DNA of 64,000 bases, taken from contig NZ_CP037745.1 in assembly GCF_004345025.1 (NCBI RefSeq), forward strand, positions 1,302,001 to 1,366,000, written 5' to 3'. Positions 1-9,100 of the stretch are shown one piece after another. Numbering within the stretch: position 1 is the stretch's first letter; each line of letters opens with the position of its first letter. A model generated the notes under the pieces. That model saw only the letters and a program-made list of their open reading frames with translations. It made no database searches and was not told the DNA's origin. This DNA comes from Rheinheimera sp. D18. Lineage in GTDB: Bacteria; Pseudomonadota; Gammaproteobacteria; Enterobacterales; Alteromonadaceae. The translations under genes and the position numbers were made by a program.

Positions 1-84
1 CAATTAAAACGAGTTATGGTGGCAATTCTAAAAGAATGCAAGCCTAAGCGAAAGGCTTGGTGGGCATTTAATCCGCGCCGGTAA
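1..84 (+). CDS. Possible 3' end of an unidentified gene (edge-truncated)
   Basis: Frame 1 is open from the window edge to a TAA at 82-84, giving 27 residues rich in Lys, Arg and Trp (ending KAWWAFNPRR). The basic, Trp-containing tail looks more like coding sequence than noise and could be the end of a small DNA-binding or transposase-like protein, but it is too short to assign to a family. The start lies outside the window. Chance openness over 84 bases cannot be excluded. Confidence 0.25.
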   Translation, partial: QLKRVMVAILKECKPKRKAWWAFNPRR

Positions 85-420
85 AATATGGAGGCGGTTG
101 TGCTGCATTTTACGAAATGGTTAGCGCACTTTAGTGCGAGTAAAAAGTATTAAAGTAAACACTGAAAAATAAGTTAAAAAATTAACATAGGTAATTTTAC
201 ATTTTTAAATTTTTATGTTGTACCTAATAAACTTATTTTGTTTCTGATAGTTATAATGTTTTCCGTTAATCGGTCAATGTCATCTATTTGTAAAGAATTT
301 ATAAGGGCTTTGTGGTGGTATATCGGTTTGGCTCTGGTAGTTTCGTCTCAGCAGGATGCACTAAGTACAATATGTACGAAACGGATTCTAATAAGATAAC
401 TAATCAAGGGTACTACTAAG
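85..420. other. AT-rich intergenic region upstream of the S8 protease
   Basis: No gene is supported here. The stretch 140-300 is strongly AT-rich. A perfect TATAAT lies at 252-257, but no convincing -35 hexamer sits 16-18 bases before it. A short inverted repeat, GTTTCGT at 340-346 and ACGAAAC at 376-382, lies in what would be the protease leader. An AAGGG ribosome-binding site lies 10-12 bases before the ATG at 421. The protease promoter is probably in this region but cannot be fixed by eye. Confidence 0.4.
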
Positions 421-2013
421 ATGAAAAAGACGACAACAATGCTAGCTGCGGTATCAGCTGGTTGTTTTGCACTAAGCCTTACGTCAGTTGCTGTTGCTGA
501 GGGCATGAAAAGCCCAGAAATACTGATCAACTTATCTGATTTGGTCGAAGTTGAACCAACTCAATATATTATCAAATTTAAAGAACCTGCTGTGCAGTTA
601 AGCGCTGATACTAATGCAAAAGAACTTGCGTCTTTATCTATTGCTCGTGCGACACAAGCGTTACAAAAAGTAAATGTTCAGGCGATTTCACACCTTACTT
701 TTGTTAATGCCAGTGTGGCGAAATTAACGCCTACACAGCTTAAACAGTTGCAAGCCGATCCTAATGTTGAATACGTAGAAGAAGATAGTAAGCGTTATTT
801 AATGAATAACATTATTACGCCGATGGCTCAGTCTACGCCTTACGGTATTACTATGGTGCAAGCCAACCAAGTAAGTGACTCAAGCGCCGGTAATATTAAG
901 GTGTGTATTATTGATACCGGTTATCAATCCAATCATGAAGATTTACCTAGCTCAGGTGTAACAGGTGCTGCATTTTCTGGCCACGGTAATTGGTATTCAG
1001 ATGGCAACGGCCACGGTACACACGTTGCAGGTACTATGGTTGGTTTAAACAATAACAAAGGTGTAGTAGGTGTTATTGGTTCAGGCCAAGCAGGCGTGCA
1101 TATTGTTAAAATATTCGACAATAATGGTGAGTGGACTAACGCGTCTAATTTAGTTAGTGCAATTCAATCATGTAAAGACGCTGGCGCTAAAGTCGTAAAT
1201 ATGAGCTTAGGCGGCGGCTCATCGAATCAGACTGAAAAGACTGCGATGAACAACTTCTACAATAGCGGTATGTTATTAATTGCTGCTGCGGGTAACGGTG
1301 GCAATACGTCGTTTTCGTACCCAGCGTCTTATGATGCGGTGGTTTCAGTCGCAGCGGTTGATTCTAGCGCTAATTTAGCCAGCTTCTCACAACGTAACAC
1401 GCAAGTTGAAATTGCCGGTCCTGGTGTGAACGTAAGTTCAACCTGGAATAATGGTGGCTATAACAGCATCAGCGGTACTTCAATGGCATCGCCTCACGTT
1501 GCTGGGGTAGCTGCGTTAGTGTGGAGCAACCATATACAGTGTACTGCACCACAAATTCGTAATGCGTTAAACAAAACCGCACAAGACCGCGGTGCTGCCG
1601 GGCGTGACTCATCTTATGGCTGGGGTATCATTAAGGCAAAAGCCGCGCACGACTATTTAACCAATAATGGCTGTAGTGGTAATGGCGGCGGCGATGGTGG
1701 CACACCTCCGCCAGAGGGCGGTGGTGCAACCTTCCCTAATTTATCAGCTAGTACTGGCCAGTGGTTAAGAGGCAGCTATCAGATCCCTTCTGGCGTATCG
1801 TCTATTAGCTTTAAAACGTCAGGCGGTTCAGGTGATGCTGACTTGTATGTCCGTTATGGTAGTGCACCCACGACAACTGCCTACACCTGTCGTCCATACC
1901 TACAAGGTAGCAATGAAATTTGTACCATTAGCAACCCGCAAGCAGGTACATGGCACGTCGGTATTCGTGCTTATGCAGCTTATAGCGGTTTAACTTTCAG
2001 TTATCAGTATTAA
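421..2013 (+). CDS. Secreted S8 (subtilisin-like) serine protease with PPC domain
   Basis: This is a 530-residue extracellular endopeptidase precursor. Residues 1-26 are a signal peptide. An inhibitor I9-type propeptide spans about 48-127. The subtilisin domain follows with the full catalytic set: Asp165 (IIDTG), His198 (HGTHVAG), oxyanion Asn292 (AAAGN) and Ser354 (GTSMASPH). A Gly/Pro-rich linker near 420-435 leads to a C-terminal pre-peptidase (PPC) domain of about 90 residues, with DADLYVRYG and a terminal SYQY. This is the usual layout of cold or marine Alteromonadales proteases, where the PPC domain is removed after export. The gene stands alone, ahead of a convergent terminator. Confidence 0.95.
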   Translation: MKKTTTMLAAVSAGCFALSLTSVAVAEGMKSPEILINLSDLVEVEPTQYIIKFKEPAVQLSADTNAKELASLSIARATQALQKVNVQAISHLTFVNASVAKLTPTQLKQLQADPNVEYVEEDSKRYLMNNIITPMAQSTPYGITMVQANQVSDSSAGNIKVCIIDTGYQSNHEDLPSSGVTGAAFSGHGNWYSDGNGHGTHVAGTMVGLNNNKGVVGVIGSGQAGVHIVKIFDNNGEWTNASNLVSAIQSCKDAGAKVVNMSLGGGSSNQTEKTAMNNFYNSGMLLIAAAGNGGNTSFSYPASYDAVVSVAAVDSSANLASFSQRNTQVEIAGPGVNVSSTWNNGGYNSISGTSMASPHVAGVAALVWSNHIQCTAPQIRNALNKTAQDRGAAGRDSSYGWGIIKAKAAHDYLTNNGCSGNGGGDGGTPPPEGGGATFPNLSASTGQWLRGSYQIPSGVSSISFKTSGGSGDADLYVRYGSAPTTTAYTCRPYLQGSNEICTISNPQAGTWHVGIRAYAAYSGLTFSYQY

Positions 2014-2024
2014 TAGTTAGCTGT

Positions 2025-2053
2025 AAAAAGGGCCGGTTACCCGGCCCTTTTTT
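2025..2053. terminator. Bidirectional rho-independent terminator
   Basis: A GGGCCGG / CCGGCCC stem (2030-2036 with 2041-2047, TTAC loop) is flanked by A5 on the left and T6 on the right. It can therefore terminate the S8 protease on the plus strand and the convergent TrhA-like gene on the minus strand. Confidence 0.9.
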
Positions 2054-2055
2054 AT

Positions 2056-2706
2056 TTAGGCAAGAACGTAAAAATACACAGCAAAAAAATGCAGAATACT
2101 GCCGGCTAAGACAAATAGGTGCCAGATAACGTGATGTAAATATAGTTTTTTCCAAGCATAAAAAATAACACCAACGGAATAACTAAGCCCACCGGCTAAC
2201 AGCAGCAGTAAACCACCTATCTCAACATTATCTAACATTGGTTTAATTGCCAGCACTACCAACCAACCCATGCCTAAATATAAGCTAAGCGATAACTTTT
2301 TATATTTAAGTTTAGTGGCCAGTTCTAAGATTACTCCGACAAGCGCCACTGACCAAATTAAGGCAAATAACGCGATCCCCCAGTCAGCACGTAAATTAAT
2401 AAGTGTAAATGGGGTGTAGGTACCCGCGATCAGAATAAATATGGCTGCGTGATCTAATTGACGCAACTTGCGTTTAATTTCAATATTTGCAATCGAGTGA
2501 TACAAGGTCGAGCTGCTATAAAGCAATACCAAGCTAACACCATAAATAATGCTACTAGCATAATGCCAACTATCGTTATGCAGTGCTGACAGCCTAAGCA
2601 TTGAAATTACGGCAAATACACTTAATATTGCACCAATACCATGGCTTAATGCATGTAGGCGCTCTTCAAACGGGGTATAAAACGTCGTGCTCATAAAGTT
2701 TACCAT
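2056..2706 (-). CDS. trhA: TrhA / hemolysin III family (PAQR) membrane protein
   Basis: This 216-residue protein has seven hydrophobic segments and the hallmarks of the bacterial PAQR/hemolysin III family: an N-terminal EERLHALSHGIG segment, a central SSTLYHS and RQLDHAAIFILIAGTYTPF, and a C-terminal HVIWHLFVLAGSILHFF. The conserved His and Asp residues are the presumed metal site. Bacterial members are linked to membrane-fluidity homeostasis; the hemolysin name is historical. It lies in the inner membrane. A second ATG four codons in (2694) is an equally plausible start, as neither has a strong Shine-Dalgarno. It is monocistronic and convergent with the S8 protease. Confidence 0.88.
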   Translation of the reverse strand: MVNFMSTTFYTPFEERLHALSHGIGAILSVFAVISMLRLSALHNDSWHYASSIIYGVSLVLLYSSSTLYHSIANIEIKRKLRQLDHAAIFILIAGTYTPFTLINLRADWGIALFALIWSVALVGVILELATKLKYKKLSLSLYLGMGWLVVLAIKPMLDNVEIGGLLLLLAGGLSYSVGVIFYAWKKLYLHHVIWHLFVLAGSILHFFAVYFYVLA

Positions 2707-2803
2707 TGTTGTGTATGGCTTATTTTAGCATGACATTGTCAACTGCGACGCTGTTGTTGCTAGCAATTTATGGTTAGAATGCGCCATTTTCTACGGAGTT
2801 ACT

Positions 2804-4087
2804 ATGCATATTGCTGTGCAACCGCTGCTAATTATTGTTGGTTATGTCTGGCCTGAACCTAATTCTTCTGCGGCTGGCTATCGTATGCTTAGTTTAATTC
2901 AATTATTTTTAAGTCAAGGTTGGCGTGTTATTTTTGCCAGTGCGGCAGAGAAAAGTACGCACCGTTTCGAATTAGAGCAACTGGGTGTTGTAGAGCATAG
3001 CATTAACCTAAATGACAGCAGTTTTGATCAGTGGATTACTGCCCAGGCACCCGACGCAGTAATGTTTGACCGTTTTATGTTAGAGGAACAATTTGGTTGG
3101 CGTGTAGAGCAAGCCTGCCCACAGGCATTACGTATTTTGGATATGGAAGACTGTCATGCGCTGCGTGATGCTCGGCAACGTTGCTTTAATAGTGGTAATG
3201 AACTTAACCCAGATGCACTAAACTCTGAATTAGCGCTGCGCGAAATAGCAGCTATTTATCGTTGCGATCTCACCTTAGTTATATCTGAATTTGAAATGCA
3301 ATTACTGCAACAACATTACCGCGTGCCTAGCGCACTATTATGTTACTGCCCGTTCTTGCTTGATGATGCCGCAATGCAATCTGCGGCCGAAATAACTGAA
3401 CAGCCAGATTTTGCTTTTTCCGCCAGACAGCATTTTATTGCGATTGGTAATTTTCGCCATGCACCAAATTGGCATTCAGTATTGTGGCTGCAACAAACAA
3501 TATGGCCACTTATTCGCAAACAATTGCCTGAGGCGGAGCTACATATTTATGGTGCTTATCCACCACCTAAAGCCACAGCGTTGCATAACCCTAAACAAGG
3601 CTTTTTCATTAAAGGTTGGGCAGATGATGCCTATGTCGTATTGCAGCAGGCCAGAGTGTGTTTGGCGCCGTTAGCATTTGGTGCGGGTTTAAAAGGGAAA
3701 TTATTAGATGCTATGCGCTGTGGTACGCCAAGTGTTACTACCGACATTGGTGCTGAAGGTATGTTAGTTCTGGATGAGTGGGCAGGGTTTATTGCTAATG
3801 ATAGTCAAGCATTAGCAGATGCAGCAGTGCGTTTATATCAGCAACAGGATACATGGCAGCGCGCACAGCAGTGTGGGTTTTCAATACTAAAAGAAAAATT
3901 TAGCCTAGCGCAACAGCAACAGCGTATTTGGCAACAGCTTAGCCAGGTTCAACAGCAATTAGATACCCATCGCCAGCAAAACTTCACGGGGCTAATGTTG
4001 CGACATCATGCTTATCGCAGTACTAAATTTATGGGGCAGTGGATTGAAACAAAAGCCCGTCTGGCTGCATTAACGCAGCCAGACTAG
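2804..4087 (+). CDS. GT-B glycosyltransferase (family 4-like)
   Basis: This 427-residue protein has a Rossmann-like N-terminal half and a C-terminal glycosyltransferase group 1 domain. The C-terminal half shows AIGNFRHAPNWHSV, then FIKGWADDAYVVLQQARVCLAPLAFGAGLKGK and an MRCGTPSVTTDIGAEGM segment, typical of the nucleotide-sugar site in retaining GT-B enzymes. No signal peptide or transmembrane segment is evident, so it should be cytosolic or peripheral. An ACGGAG ribosome-binding site precedes the ATG. No other polysaccharide gene is nearby, so acceptor and product are unknown. It could modify a glycan or a secreted protein made elsewhere. Confidence 0.8.
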   Translation: MHIAVQPLLIIVGYVWPEPNSSAAGYRMLSLIQLFLSQGWRVIFASAAEKSTHRFELEQLGVVEHSINLNDSSFDQWITAQAPDAVMFDRFMLEEQFGWRVEQACPQALRILDMEDCHALRDARQRCFNSGNELNPDALNSELALREIAAIYRCDLTLVISEFEMQLLQQHYRVPSALLCYCPFLLDDAAMQSAAEITEQPDFAFSARQHFIAIGNFRHAPNWHSVLWLQQTIWPLIRKQLPEAELHIYGAYPPPKATALHNPKQGFFIKGWADDAYVVLQQARVCLAPLAFGAGLKGKLLDAMRCGTPSVTTDIGAEGMLVLDEWAGFIANDSQALADAAVRLYQQQDTWQRAQQCGFSILKEKFSLAQQQQRIWQQLSQVQQQLDTHRQQNFTGLMLRHHAYRSTKFMGQWIETKARLAALTQPD

Positions 4088-4094
4088 CGCTTTT

Positions 4095-4445
4095 TTAACG
4101 GCTACCGCGCGGCGCTCGCTGTCCGACACCAATGTGCTGTATCCACACTTTAGCGGCTACCTGACCATTGCCACTGGCTTTGGTTTTTGGTGCTTTAGCT
4201 GCAGGCTTAGCTGCGGTTTTGGTTGTTTTAGCTGCTGCGGCTTTCTTTTCAGCGGCAGGCTTAGCTTTAGCCTTAGCTGAACTATAACTAGCCCCAAGTT
4301 CTGCTAACTCAGCCAGACGAATGTTTTTGTCACCATCTACGCTAAACCAGCCTGGTTTTTGCTCCAGTTTCGGGGCTTTACCAAAAGCGGCTTTATAGGC
4401 TGCAGTAAAGTCGGCAACAACCTGATCTTTATCCAATTTGGTCAT
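4095..4445 (-). CDS. Lys/Ala-rich small basic protein with histone-H1-like tail
   Basis: I do not recognise a named family. The 116-residue product has an ordered N-terminal part (about 1-55, MTKLDKDQVVADF to LAELAELG) containing a GWFSVDGDKNIRL segment. About 45 residues of Lys/Ala/Pro/Thr low complexity follow (KAKAKPAAEKK, KTTKTAAKPAAKAPK), then a basic end, RAPRGSR. The tail resembles histone H1-like and other nucleoid-associated bacterial proteins, so nucleic-acid binding is a reasonable inference, not a demonstrated function. AAGGA lies 6 bases before the ATG, supporting this start. It ends 7 bases from the convergent glycosyltransferase. Confidence 0.75.
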   Translation of the reverse strand: MTKLDKDQVVADFTAAYKAAFGKAPKLEQKPGWFSVDGDKNIRLAELAELGASYSSAKAKAKPAAEKKAAAAKTTKTAAKPAAKAPKTKASGNGQVAAKVWIQHIGVGQRAPRGSR

Positions 4446-4583
4446 ATTGATCCTTAACAGACATTATTTGTGCATGTAGCTCGCTATTTATACAACATTT
4501 TGCCAGGGTAAGACAAATGTACCGGCATTTTTTGTTTGTTACAGTACAATAGTCAGTATTATCCACCATGGAATACTCGTTAA

Positions 4584-5342
4584 ATGATAGTACGTGACCA
4601 GTTAGTTAAATTTCTCAATGATGAATTACAAGTTGATAAAATTCGCGACTACTGCCCCAACGGTTTGCAGGTTGAAGGTAAAGTTGAAATACGGCGGATT
4701 ATTACGGGTGTAACGGCTAGCCAAGCTTTACTTGAGGCTGCAATTAGCGCCAACGCGGATGCAATTTTGGTGCACCATGGTTATTTTTGGAAAGATGAAG
4801 CGGCACAAATTACCGGTATTAAAAAAAAGCGACTGCAGGCATTACTAGCAAATGATATTAATTTATTGGCTTATCATTTACCGTTAGATGCACACAAAAC
4901 CCTAGGTAATAATGCGCAATTAGGCGCATTACTAGGCGTCGAGGGTATTACTGCCGTTGCCGGTGTTGAACCAGCCGGCGTGTTGATGCAAGGCCAGTTT
5001 AAACAAAGCACACCGTTATTAGCGCTTAAACAGCAGTTACAACAGCTGCTAGGCCGTGACGTGTTGGTAAGTGACGCAGGTATTGGCGCCGTAACAACAC
5101 TAGCTTGGTGTACTGGCGGTGGCCAAGGTTATATTGAACAGGCCGCAAGTGCTGGTGCGCAGCTATTTATTAGTGGCGAAGTATCTGAAAAAACCATTCA
5201 CTTATCGCGTGAGCTGGGCATTCATTTTATTGCAGCAGGGCACCATGCTACTGAACGCTATGGTGTAAAAGCGCTAGGTGAATATATTGCTCAGCAGTTT
5301 GATGTCGACGTTGAATTTATTGATATTGATAATCCAGCATGA
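4584..5342 (+). CDS. Nif3-like dinuclear metal centre protein (YbgI family)
   Basis: This 252-residue protein matches the NIF3/YbgI family in length and motifs: an N-terminal DYCPNGLQVEG, AILVHHGYFWK with paired His metal ligands, LLAYHLPLDAH, and a C-terminal ISGEVSEKTIHLSRELGIHFIAAGHHATERYG that supplies the remaining ligands. Family members form toroidal hexamers with a dinuclear metal site. Physiological function is unsettled; GTP cyclohydrolase I type 2 is an annotation of some members. Its stop overlaps the start of cmoM by four bases (ATGA), so the two genes are probably translationally coupled. Confidence 0.92.
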   Translation: MIVRDQLVKFLNDELQVDKIRDYCPNGLQVEGKVEIRRIITGVTASQALLEAAISANADAILVHHGYFWKDEAAQITGIKKKRLQALLANDINLLAYHLPLDAHKTLGNNAQLGALLGVEGITAVAGVEPAGVLMQGQFKQSTPLLALKQQLQQLLGRDVLVSDAGIGAVTTLAWCTGGGQGYIEQAASAGAQLFISGEVSEKTIHLSRELGIHFIAAGHHATERYGVKALGEYIAQQFDVDVEFIDIDNPA

Positions 5343-6106
5343 AACACAAAACCGATCGTAGCTTCGATGGTATCGCTGCTAAATTTCAAAAAAATATCTA
5401 TAGCAGCACCAAAGGCAAGCTTCGCCAATTGGTTTTATTGCGCGACTTAGCTAGGTTAGATGTACTGCAACAGCCAAGCAAAATTTTAGATGTTGGCGCA
5501 GGGCAGGGGCAATTAGCGTTAGCCTTAGCTGGGCAAGGACACAGTGTGCATTTAACCGATATTTCGGCTGATATGTTAGCACTCGCTCAGCAACAAGCTG
5601 CTGCGTTATCTTTAACCCAAGTGAGTGTTGAGCAAATAGGGCTGGCTGATCTGGTTCGCACGCATTCACAGCGCTATCCGCTTATTTTGTGCCATGCCAT
5701 GCTCGAATGGCTTGCCGAGCCTGAACTTGCTATTGCCCAGTTGAGGCAACTACTTGAACCAGGTGGGATGTTATCCTTAATGTTCTATAACAAAGATGCA
5801 AAACGTTTTGCTAATATTTTGTTTGGTAACTTTGACTATGTGGCAGCAGATTTTCAGGTGAAGAAAAAGGTGAGTTTAAACCCACAGCATCCATTAACCC
5901 CGGATGATGTATTGCGCTGGTGCCAAGCTGCGGGGTTTAAGGTAATACAAAAAACGGGTGTGCGCTGTTTTCATGACTATTTGCGCGACCGTGGCTTGCA
6001 GCACAGTCATTTTGACCAGCTACTGGCCCTAGAGCTGCAATACAACCAAATAGAACCTTACGCTTCCCTTGGTCGATATCAGCATCTAGTGCTAAAAGCA
6101 GACTAG
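5339..6106 (+). CDS. cmoM: tRNA 5-carboxymethoxyuridine methyltransferase CmoM
   Basis: This is a 255-residue class I SAM-dependent methyltransferase. The N-terminal DRSFDGIAAKFQKNIYSSTKGKLRQ stretch is characteristic of CmoM (formerly SmtA/YecO) and precedes a SAM-binding LDVGAGQGQLAL (about residues 50-61). In E. coli, CmoM methylates cmo5U34 to mcmo5U in certain tRNAs, a wobble-base modification. The C-terminal half shows the CmoM-type GVRCFHDYLRDR segment. It overlaps the upstream Nif3 gene by 4 bases and converges on tamB, whose stop codon overlaps its end. Confidence 0.92.
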   Translation: MKHKTDRSFDGIAAKFQKNIYSSTKGKLRQLVLLRDLARLDVLQQPSKILDVGAGQGQLALALAGQGHSVHLTDISADMLALAQQQAAALSLTQVSVEQIGLADLVRTHSQRYPLILCHAMLEWLAEPELAIAQLRQLLEPGGMLSLMFYNKDAKRFANILFGNFDYVAADFQVKKKVSLNPQHPLTPDDVLRWCQAAGFKVIQKTGVRCFHDYLRDRGLQHSHFDQLLALELQYNQIEPYASLGRYQHLVLKAD

Positions 6107-9100
6107 TTAAATTCAAATTTATACAATAAGTCGACCGTATCATTTACGCCGGTTACCGCTTCTAGGTATAAGCTGCGCATTAGGCGGTAACGCAAAGTAA
6201 ATTCACCCAAGGCATTAAAAATACCGTAACCATATTTTAATTGTAAATCTCGGGAGAGGTAGCCGCTCACTGTAACTTGCGAGTTATCACCGGCGCCTGC
6301 GGTGTCTAAGGTTAAGTCTCTTAAACCGAAGGCTTCGCCCAGCTCGCCAACCACCTTGCTGCTAGATGACAATGTCATGCCAATTAGGCTAGTAGTAACT
6401 GCGTTACCGGTATCACCAGAGGTACTATCAAGATCACGACCCATTAATAAATAAGCTAAAGCATTAGCTTGGGCTTTTGCCGGCTCGGAAAAAATAACTA
6501 CGCTGGGTTCATCGGCCGGGCCATTCACCCGGATCCCTGCAATAACATCATCCTCCATGTTGGCAGGATTACGAATAGCTTCGATATTTAAAAATGGTTG
6601 ATCAGCAGGGCCGTTAAAGCTCATTTTACCTTTACGGATCAATAAATCTTGGCCATAAGCGCGAAAGGTTCCGTCTTGTAGAACCACTTCACCATTTAAC
6701 TCTAAGGCTTGTTGCGGCTGTTGTCGTACCCGTAAGTTACCTTTTAATAAGGTTTTTAAACCAAAAGCCGATAATTTAACCTTATTACCCAGTACTACAT
6801 TGATATCCGTTTGAAACAGAAAAGTAGACTTTTCTTCAAATGGTAAGGGTTTTAACTGTTTATCAAGCAGTACTAAATCATCTGATATCTCTACCGCATT
6901 TTGCGGTAGGCTATCAATACTAATATTGGCTGACGGAATAGTAACGCTGCCGGTTAAACGTGTTAGTTCTGGGCTGGCATGTAGCGTAAGATCGGGTGCT
7001 ACTTTTAGCCGCGCCTGTGGCACCTGTAATTGCAGCTCGTCGCCTTTTATTCTAATTACCGCCTGCCAGTCAATTAACTGCTGCCAGCTTGCGTCGCCGC
7101 TAATATTAATTTCACCATTGGGTGTTTTTACCAAACCCAATAACTGTGCTTGTTGATCGGCAAAATTTAGGCTGATTTCGGCGTCATCAACATCAATAGG
7201 GGCTTTTTTACCTTTTACTCTGATTTTACTTAAGGCTATTTCACCGTTTAATAATGGTTGTTGCAAACTGCCGGCAATGGCTAAGTTGCTAGAAAGCTGG
7301 CCGTTAAACTCGTTTAGTTCACCTAATAGCGGTTGCAATATATCTAAAGCGAATTGCTGCAATTTCACATGCCCTTGTAACTTATTGCCTGCACTTTGTA
7401 GCTCACTAACTTGAAGCTCAGCATTTAAGCTAGTGTCATCAGTAAAATTAATAGCTAATGTATTCTTTAGCACGTCTCCACTTAGCGTGCTCTGCAGTGT
7501 TAGCTGATGCCACGAAATTGCCATTGGGCTATTGAGTTGTTGGGTTAGCTTACCGCTGTTGCTACTAATATTAAGCGTTGCCTCGGGTAAATTACCTAGC
7601 TGCCAGTTAGCTGCCAGTGTTGCATCTAAGGCACCCTCAATAGAAAACTGGCTAGGCATAAAAGCGGTTAATGTTGCTAAATTAAACTGATTAACATCCA
7701 GATTAAGCTGAATGTTTTTACTATTGGCGGTTAAGTTTTTACTTAGACAAACACTACTATCTTGTTGTTGCCAGCAATGCGGCGCCATTACAAATTGTTG
7801 TTTAGGAATAGAAACCTGCATCGTTGTAGCTTGCGCTAACTGCCAAGTACCTAGCATGCTACTTAATTCTGCTTGCGTTAGCTGTCCTTGCCATTGTTGT
7901 TGATCATCGGACAACCCGCCATTCAGTGTGAGTTGGGCGTTATAGTCATTACTATTTAACGCAAAGTTCAATTGATGTTTTCGCTCACTGCCGTCGAGAC
8001 TTAGGCTAATTTTGGCAATTTTTTGCTCTGCAAAAGAGGCGTTATTGGCACTGAGACTCAGTTTGGTATTAAGTTTTTTTGCATCGTCTAACCACAGCAC
8101 TGAGTTTAGCGTTAACTGTTCCAAATCAAATTGTTGCCAGTGCATTTGTTTAGCAATAATTTCGCCATTAAGTCTAGGTAATGCCCTGGCGCCGGTAACA
8201 GTAAATCGGCCATCTAGGCTACCTTTAGCGTCATTTATTGATTGCTCTAATTTAGGAATATCGATCAGTACCGATAGCTGCCAGTCTTGTTGCAATTTAC
8301 CGGCTATAGCCACTGAGTTATCGGCGTGATTTAGCTTCAGCTCTGGGGTATTTAATTCAATGTCTCCATTACCGCTAGTGTCGGCAACGGTCAATTTTCC
8401 ATCAAGCGCCAGAGCATAATCACGTAAACGGCCATTTAAGTTAATACGTTCTAAGTTGAGTTGCCAGCTGTTGTTGTCATTAAGAGTACCTTTATAGCTT
8501 AGCTCGCCTTGTAGTTGCCCAGCATAGTCGGGCCAAAAGGTACCGGGTTGAATATTATTTAGCTTGGTTACACCTTGCCATTGCAGGTTATGTTGCCAAT
8601 TTGCACTAGCGGTCGTTTGAATTTGGCCACTTAGCGTATCAATTAGTAGTTTATCAAGTGTTATGCCGTTTAAACCAACAAAACCGGTAAACTCGGTAGC
8701 CGCGCTCGGTATTTGGACGGCATTAATACTGGCACGGCCGCTAAAGTCGCTGCGTTGTAAATCACCGGCAAATGATAACTGAGTGCGTGACAAGCTAATG
8801 TCTGGCTCTGTGGCTGATAGTGGCCATTGCAGGTTGTCACTACTAATATCTAACTGATGCGGAAGCTTTGCATCGAGTAGGTTAAGGCTTGCATTTAACG
8901 TTGCACTGACGGGCCCCAATGCAGTGATATCAAGTTGCAGTGCGGCTAAATTACCGCTGGCGTTAAGCCGCAATTGTTGCTGGTTAAAGTCGCCATTAAT
9001 AACAGTTAACTCAAGTTGTGTTTGCAGTGGGTAGTCTTGTGCTGTCGTAACTTTTGCACTTGCATGCAAATTTGCTTGGCTGTGATGTATATCCAGCTGC

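Noticed and set aside
252-257. Perfect TATAAT upstream of the S8 protease as its promoter
   Set aside because: No -35 hexamer at 16-18 bases and no extended -10; the region is AT-rich so a chance match is likely.
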